A stretch of DNA of 10,738 nucleotides from positions 1-10,738 of the forward strand of contig JABZKU010000044.1 of the NCBI GenBank assembly GCA_015257125.1, in the 5' to 3' direction. The stretch's first letter is position 1; the number at the start of each line of letters is the position of its first letter. A program made the position numbers and the translations under genes. Below are positions 7,119 to 10,738 of the stretch, in pieces. The DNA is from Prevotellaceae bacterium. GTDB lineage: Bacteria > Bacteroidota > Bacteroidia > Bacteroidales > Bacteroidaceae. A model generated the notes under the pieces. It was not told the origin of the DNA and did not search any database. It was given only the letters and a program-made list of their open reading frames with translations.

Positions 7119-7153
7119 TCCCCTGTTTCTCGAAGAAGCAGGGGACTTTTTTT
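7119..7153 (+). terminator. Rho-independent terminator after the GH97 gene
   Basis: Arms 7119-7129 and 7135-7145 form an 11-bp stem (one T.G wobble) around TCGAA, followed by C and seven T's (7147-7153). The same right arm, GGGGAC plus T's, can alternatively pair with AAAAAGTCCCC at 7091-7101, so two exclusive folds exist. It insulates the GNAT gene from GH97 transcription. Confidence 0.85.
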
Positions 7154-7229
7154 GTGACATTCACCGTCAAAACAGAGAGAAATAACAACAAAGCAGACAC
7201 AAGGCAACGGACACAACGGCTGAAATCAC

Positions 7230-7237
7230 TAACTTTG
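7230..7237 (+). promoter_or_regulatory. Probable -7 box for the GNAT/ASCH operon
   Basis: TAACTTTG is an exact match to TAnnTTTG, 18 bases before the ATG at 7256. That implies a leader of only about 12 bases. No -33 TTTG lies at the expected distance. The preceding terminator makes a promoter here necessary. Confidence 0.55.
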
Positions 7238-7255
7238 TCAAAAAGGAACGACGAT

Positions 7256-8323
7256 ATGAAGACATCAGACCCGCTTGACGGTTGGAAACCTTTCGCGCAG
7301 ATCGACGTCAAAGACCCTTTTTTCGACACACTGCGAAAAGACTACCAAGGTTTTGAAGACTGGTTCGAAAGGAAAGCGCAAGAAGGAGCAAACGCCTTTG
7401 TCATGCACGGCGAGGACGGAACACTTCAGGCTTTCTTGTTCCTGAAAGTAGAAGAAGGAGTAGTAGACGACGTAGAACCGCCCATGCAATCGAGACGACG
7501 TCTCAAAGTCGGAACACTGAAAATCAATGCACACGGAACGAAACTCGGAGAGAGATTCATAAAGAAGATTACAGACGCGGCCGTGCTCAGAAGCTGCAGA
7601 GAAATTTACGTGACGGTCTTTCCCAAACACACATCGCTCGTTGCGTTGCTCACACGATACGGCTTCGTGAAAGTGGCCAAGAAAGGAGAAGAAGACGTGC
7701 TGATGAAAAACCTCGACGAGCAAAGCGAAGAGTTACTGCACACTTATCCCATCCTCAAGACGCAGGGACGCCGAAAATTCCTTTTGGCCGTCAAACCGGA
7801 ATACCACACACGTCTCTTTCCTGATTCGATTCTCAACAACGAGCGCAACAACGCCGCCACACTGATCAAAGACAACTCAACGACCAACGGCATTCACAAG
7901 ATCTACATCTGTTTTATGCGAGGAGCCGACGAGCTGAAAAGAGGAGACATCGTCGTGATTTATCGCATAAGCGACCACATGGGGCCGGCGCATTACCGAG
8001 CAGTGGTTTCATCTGTGTGTCAAATCGAGGAGGTGAGAAGCAGGAGCACATTCGCGGACGCCCGAGAGTTTGAAGACTATGTTGGCCAACGCAGCATTTT
8101 CACCCCCACAGAGCTAAAGGCACTCTACGAGGATCACAGAAACGCCGTGGTTATCAAGATGACTTACAACTTTGCTTTGCCGCAGCGCATTACACGCGGC
8201 CGACTCATCGAAGAAGCGCATTTCGACGCTGGAAGTTATTGGGGACTGCTCCCAATTGACGACAAACAATTTAATTTCATCATTCAACAATCCGGAGCTC
8301 ATGAAGGTTTTATTGTCCATTAA
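7256..8323 (+). CDS. GNAT acetyltransferase fused to a PUA/EVE-like domain
   Basis: A 355-residue soluble protein with two halves. Residues about 30-152 look like a GNAT fold: beta strand RRLKVGTLKI, acetyl-CoA loop HGTKLGERF (93-101) and the motif-B-like PKHTSLVALLTRYGFVKV (123-140). Residues about 170-350 open with GRRKFLLAVKPEYHTRLFPD and then resemble a PUA-superfamily (EVE/ASCH-like) domain: HKIYICF, RGDIVVIYR (229-237), VGQRSIFTPTEL (266-277) and a terminal FNFIIQQSG. PUA-like domains usually bind RNA or modified bases, so acetylation of an RNA-linked or nucleotide substrate is an inference. The start is set by the -7 box at 7230 and by MKTSDPLDGW; the frame is open further left only through terminator sequence. 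GC is about half against roughly two-thirds in the GH97 gene (sampled by eye), and AGA arginine codons appear. Both suggest acquisition. It overlaps the ASCH gene by 23 bases. Confidence 0.7.
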   Translation: MKTSDPLDGWKPFAQIDVKDPFFDTLRKDYQGFEDWFERKAQEGANAFVMHGEDGTLQAFLFLKVEEGVVDDVEPPMQSRRRLKVGTLKINAHGTKLGERFIKKITDAAVLRSCREIYVTVFPKHTSLVALLTRYGFVKVAKKGEEDVLMKNLDEQSEELLHTYPILKTQGRRKFLLAVKPEYHTRLFPDSILNNERNNAATLIKDNSTTNGIHKIYICFMRGADELKRGDIVVIYRISDHMGPAHYRAVVSSVCQIEEVRSRSTFADAREFEDYVGQRSIFTPTELKALYEDHRNAVVIKMTYNFALPQRITRGRLIEEAHFDAGSYWGLLPIDDKQFNFIIQQSGAHEGFIVH

Positions 8324-8675
8324 GCCCCAATTCGTGGAGCAAATCATCAAAGGGACGAAACGATATGAATTCAGAAAGGCCATATACAAGCGAACCGATA
8401 TAGATACCATCGTGGTATACGCCTCAAGCCCGGTGTGTAGAGTCGTCGGAGAATTCAAGGTCGACGAAATTCTATGCGAGACCCCCGAAACCCTTTGGCA
8501 GCACACACACGACAGTGCAGGCATCACGCGTGAATTCTTTGACCGATACTTTGACAAACGAGAAAAAGCATACGCCATTCGCATCAAGAGCTTTTTGCCT
8601 TATGAAAACCCCACGAAGTTAACAGAGGCCTTTCCCGGAAAAGTTCCGCCGCAATCCTTTTGCTATTTGATTTAA
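8301..8675 (+). CDS. ASCH domain protein
   Basis: A 124-residue single-domain protein of the ASCH superfamily, a PUA-related fold tied to RNA or nucleotide chemistry. The diagnostic GxKxxExR motif is G18-T-K20-R-Y-E23-F-R25, after the opening MKVLLSIKPQFVEQIIK. Strands ASSPVCRVVGEFKVDEIL (41-58) and AYAIRIKSF (90-98) and the closing PPQSFCYLI complete the domain, so it looks full length. The ATG lies within the last codons of the GNAT gene, with GGAG six bases upstream. This is a clear sign of translational coupling, and the two proteins are likely made in fixed ratio. Compared with E. coli YqfB (an ASCH N4-acetylcytidine amidohydrolase), the motif lysine is kept but the position I align with its catalytic Thr is E23, so the same activity is not supported. 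An RNA-binding, nuclease or partner role is equally possible. Confidence 0.82.
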   Translation: MKVLLSIKPQFVEQIIKGTKRYEFRKAIYKRTDIDTIVVYASSPVCRVVGEFKVDEILCETPETLWQHTHDSAGITREFFDRYFDKREKAYAIRIKSFLPYENPTKLTEAFPGKVPPQSFCYLI

Positions 8676-8684
8676 GCTTCACAC

Positions 8685-8705
8685 CTTTTCCCAAAAAAAG
8701 TCCCC
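8685..8705. repeat. Right copy of the cassette-flanking repeat
   Basis: CTTTTCCC followed by seven A's and GTCCCC matches 7083-7101 except for two additional A's. It begins ten bases after the ASCH stop codon and merges into the palindromic terminator at 8694-8735. Confidence 0.6.
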
Positions 8706-8735
8706 GTGTTTTTCGAAAAACACGGGGACTTTTTT
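8694..8735 (+). terminator. 42-bp perfect palindrome, terminator of the GNAT/ASCH operon
   Basis: Arms 8694-8713 and 8716-8735 are exact inverse complements over 20 bp around a central CG, so the whole 42 bases are palindromic. The stem is A6-GTCCCCGTG-T5, and the right arm ends in six T's. It should terminate in both directions. It lies 18 bases after the ASCH stop codon; no leftward gene converges on it here. Confidence 0.9.
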
Positions 8736-8808
8736 CACCTCCGTGGGCTGCCGAAAGCGGGAAAAAGCATTTTTTCGCCCGCCGAATAGCGATATTTCGC
8801 CCATGGGC

Positions 8809-8839
8809 TTGACCGATATTAAAAATAATGCTAACTTTG
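8809..8839 (+). promoter_or_regulatory. Promoter of the module-repeat barrel gene
   Basis: TTG at 8809-8811 and TAACTTTG at 8832-8839 are separated by 20 bases, the spacing expected for the Bacteroidota -33/-7 pair. This is the best promoter in the window. Transcription would begin near 8846, giving a leader of about 56 bases before the ATG at 8902. Confidence 0.75.
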
Positions 8840-8901
8840 CCGTGCGGCGACCCGTGGTCGCTGCACAAAAGTGTCAAAAAACTTCCCCATTTCATCACGA
8901 T

Positions 8902-10215
8902 ATGAAACGTATTTATCTCCTCGCACTGGCGGCCAGCCTGAGTTTCGCCGGCGTGTCGGCGCAAACCACCACCCAAAGCGCCTACGGTAGCCCGATGGGT
9001 AGCATCGTCACCGATCGCGACTTGCCCGATCTCATCGTCTTGCGCGACGGTATGAGTGCCAAGTGCCGCATCATCACCTATGTGCCCGGACATCCCGTCA
9101 AAGTCCTCTTGGCCGACGCCAAAGTGCGCGTGTATCGCCCCGAAGAGGTGACGCGTGTGGAGCGCGGCAAGCCCGCTGTGACCCCCGTGCGCGGAGCTGC
9201 TGAAAGCCAAACCGCAACGCCTGTTGAGACGAAGACCGAAGTGCACTCAACTCCCAAGCCCGACCCTGCCAAGACCGAAGTCCCCGTGGTGGCGAAGCCC
9301 GCTGCCGGTGAGAGCGAAATTCTGCCCGATGCCGCCGCCAATCAGTATGCCTACGACTATGTGGTGCTCAAAAGCGGCCGCACGCTCAAGTGCAAGGTGC
9401 TCGAATCGAACGACAACGGCGTGCAGATCGAAATGCCCGACGGCACCATCTTCTACTATCGCGCCGTGGACGTGGAGCGCGTGGAGCGCCGTCCGAGCGC
9501 AAAGGCCATCGCTGCCGCACGCGACGTGATCGTGCTCAAAAACGGACAGAAGGTGCAGGGCACGGTGCTCGAACGCAGCCTCGAAACCCCTGTGAAACTC
9601 CGCAATGTGCACGGGCAGGTCTTCACCTACAAGTGGGATGAGGTGGAACGCATCCTCATCGACAAAAACAAAAAGGCCGATGCCCCCGTCGAAAACACCA
9701 AGTCGCGCAAAATGCGCCTCGGTTTCACCGCTGAACTGGGCATGGGCTACGGATTGGAACAGAAGCACCACCTCGTGGGGGAGATGAATCCTGAATTTTC
9801 CCTCACCGTCGGCACGCGCGTGAGCCGTTTGCTCTATGTGGGTGTGGGTGCCACCGTGCAACGCTACGACCGCACGGAGATTCTCCCCATCACGCCCATG
9901 CTCTTGGCGCGCTTCGACTATCCGCTCCAGGGCAAGTTTACGCCCTTCCTCGACCTGCGCGCCGGCTACACGGTGAACACGATGAGCAACAAGAAGAACT
10001 ACCCCGAAATGGCCGTCTACGCCGGTGCACAAATCGGTGTGCGCTATCGCAAGTGGACGTTTGGCGTGGGTGGTGTCTATCATCAAGTCAACAAGTCGAT
10101 CGTTCCCAACGCCGGCAAAGTGGCACCCGACGGATCGTACGGCAAACGTGTGATTCCTGGTGTCGGCTGGCACAACCAACCCGAATTTACCGTGCGTCTC
10201 GGCTATCAATTCTAA
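8902..10215 (+). CDS. Outer-membrane beta-barrel protein with three LKNG/DEVeRI modules
   Basis: A 437-residue exported protein of unknown function. Residues 1-20 are a signal peptide ending VSA-Q. Three copies of a ~47-residue module follow: 42-89 (DLIVLRDG...EEVTRVERG), 151-197 (DYVVLKSG...VDVERVERR) and 207-253 (DVIVLKNG...DEVERILID). Each begins with a charged beta hairpin and ends with the acidic-V-x-R motif. A Pro/Thr/Lys-rich linker (about 91-145) separates copies one and two. From about 270 the sequence alternates hydrophobic and aromatic strands (MRLGFTAELGMGYG, LLYVGVGATVQRY, WTFGVGGVYHQV) and ends in VRLGYQF. This is a typical C-terminal Phe of an outer-membrane barrel of perhaps eight strands. 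The modules would sit in the periplasm. The start follows the promoter at 8809 and gives a proper signal peptide. It probably forms an operon with the next gene 37 bases on. Confidence 0.75.
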   Translation: MKRIYLLALAASLSFAGVSAQTTTQSAYGSPMGSIVTDRDLPDLIVLRDGMSAKCRIITYVPGHPVKVLLADAKVRVYRPEEVTRVERGKPAVTPVRGAAESQTATPVETKTEVHSTPKPDPAKTEVPVVAKPAAGESEILPDAAANQYAYDYVVLKSGRTLKCKVLESNDNGVQIEMPDGTIFYYRAVDVERVERRPSAKAIAAARDVIVLKNGQKVQGTVLERSLETPVKLRNVHGQVFTYKWDEVERILIDKNKKADAPVENTKSRKMRLGFTAELGMGYGLEQKHHLVGEMNPEFSLTVGTRVSRLLYVGVGATVQRYDRTEILPITPMLLARFDYPLQGKFTPFLDLRAGYTVNTMSNKKNYPEMAVYAGAQIGVRYRKWTFGVGGVYHQVNKSIVPNAGKVAPDGSYGKRVIPGVGWHNQPEFTVRLGYQF

Positions 10216-10252
10216 TGCGCCCGACGCTTCATCCCTTTATCGCTCAACGACA

Positions 10253-10738
10253 ATGAAAAAGATATTCGGCCTTGCGCTCGGCCTCGCCCTCTTCGCCGGA
10301 GGGGCTCGCGCGCAGCAAGTCAATCAATACGGTGCTGCCGGCGAAACGGCCGTGCTCACCGAAACGGAACTCACCGATGTGGTGCTCTTCACCAACGGTC
10401 GCGCCGAAAAAGGCATTGTGCTCGAAGTGACCGCGGGACAACCCGTGCGCATCATCCAAGCCGACGGCATCGTTCACGCTTATTCGCCCCTCCTGGTGGA
10501 TCGCATTGTTCGCGGTTGCGGCGTGGAAATCCTCCACACCGCCGCGCCTGCCGCCAACCTGGCCGCCAAGGACGAGCCGGTCGAATCGTATGACGACAAA
10601 GACGGCTACTATGAGGAGACCTACGCGGCTCGTGCGCCGCGTCGTGCCGCCGCGCGTCCCGCCAAGGGCGCTACGCATGCCGGTGCCGCCGCACGTCCCG
10701 CCAAGGGCGCTACGCATGCCGGTGCCGCCGCACGTCCC
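10253..10738 (+). CDS. Exported LKNG-module protein with tandem-repeat tail, 3' partial
   Basis: The first 162 residues of a protein that continues past the window. Residues 1-20 are a signal peptide (MKKIFGLALGLALFAGG-ARA-Q). Residues 41-88 hold one module (DVVLFTNG...VRIIQADGIVHAYSPLLVDRIVRG). Together with the preceding QYG...VLTETEL segment it parallels the N-terminus of the upstream protein (YG...IVTDRDLPDLIVLRDG). The two are likely diverged tandem paralogues, and a barrel may follow out of view. An acidic, tyrosine-rich stretch (106-122) precedes a basic Ala/Arg/Pro/Lys region built from a 13-residue repeat, GATHAGAAARPAK in rotation. The start codon lies 37 bases after the upstream stop with no terminator or promoter between. 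Function is unknown. Confidence 0.75.
   Translation, partial: MKKIFGLALGLALFAGGARAQQVNQYGAAGETAVLTETELTDVVLFTNGRAEKGIVLEVTAGQPVRIIQADGIVHAYSPLLVDRIVRGCGVEILHTAAPAANLAAKDEPVESYDDKDGYYEETYAARAPRRAAARPAKGATHAGAAARPAKGATHAGAAARP
10646..10738 (+). repeat. 39-bp in-frame tandem repeat (minisatellite)
   Basis: Units 10646-10684 and 10685-10723 differ by a single base (GCG versus GCA at the third codon). A third unit begins at 10724 and is cut by the window end after 15 bases. Thirteen codons per unit keep the reading frame, so copy-number change would lengthen the protein without a frameshift. The total copy number is not visible. Confidence 0.9.

Noticed and set aside
6971..7255. 95-codon upstream extension of the GNAT gene
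   Set aside because: It would translate through the GH97 end, two palindromes and a terminator; the -7 box at 7230 places transcription start after it.
8301..8675. Assigning the ASCH protein as a YqfB-like N4-acetylcytidine amidohydrolase
   Set aside because: The lysine of the motif is present, but the position aligned with YqfB's catalytic Thr is Glu, the usual ASCH residue. The activity cannot be claimed.
8743..8901. Upstream extension of the barrel protein to the first ATG in frame
   Set aside because: It precedes the promoter at 8809-8839 and would bury the clear signal peptide starting at 8902.
9247..10209. 320-codon minus-strand open frame opposite the barrel gene
   Set aside because: It is rich in His, Val and Gly without motifs, antisense to a protein with signal peptide, modules and barrel.
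1..10738. CRISPR array, tRNA, rRNA, insertion sequence or integrase
   Set aside because: No spaced direct repeats, tRNA cloverleaf, transposase or recombinase motifs were seen. The only true tandem repeat is the coding one at 10646-10738.

Overview
The window looks like a chromosome segment of a fairly GC-rich member of the Bacteroidota, probably order Bacteroidales. The evidence is the recurring -7 promoter box TAnnTTTG (for example TAACTTTG), the lack of clear Shine-Dalgarno sites at most starts, a SusB-type GH97 glucosidase, and secreted proteins built from repeated 'vvLKnG...DEVeRI' modules. Genus cannot be decided from the sequence.

Layout. Positions 1-3030 are read leftward: a LolD-type lipoprotein-release ATPase (195-854) ends in a hairpin terminator (30-62), and upstream of it lies a 685-residue CPA2-type cation:proton antiporter (973-3030) with a cytoplasmic USP-like tail. 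A divergent promoter region (3031-3220) separates these from aspartate-semialdehyde dehydrogenase asd (3221-4237), which ends in an 18-bp-stem terminator. About 465 bases without a convincing gene follow, then a secreted GH97 alpha-glucosidase (4837-7005) that stands alone, without SusC/SusD partners in view.

Positions 7006-8740 are the least ordinary part. A two-gene cassette of visibly lower GC encodes a GNAT acetyltransferase fused to a PUA/EVE-like C-terminal half (7256-8323). A free-standing ASCH-domain protein (8301-8675) overlaps it by 23 bases. Related GTCCCC/GGGGAC terminator hairpins, preceded by a shared CTTTTCCCAAAAA lead-in, lie on both sides. The cassette is probably an acquired RNA- or nucleotide-directed acetylation module; its substrate is unknown.

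The right end (8809-10738) has a good Bacteroidota promoter. It drives two secreted or outer-membrane proteins that share an N-terminal design. The first carries three copies of a ~47-residue module and a C-terminal beta-barrel. The second carries one copy and then runs into a 39-bp tandem repeat that is cut off by the window edge.

The lolD, antiporter, asd and GH97 genes are housekeeping or metabolic and do not form one pathway. The GNAT/ASCH pair and the module-repeat pair are the two local functional units.
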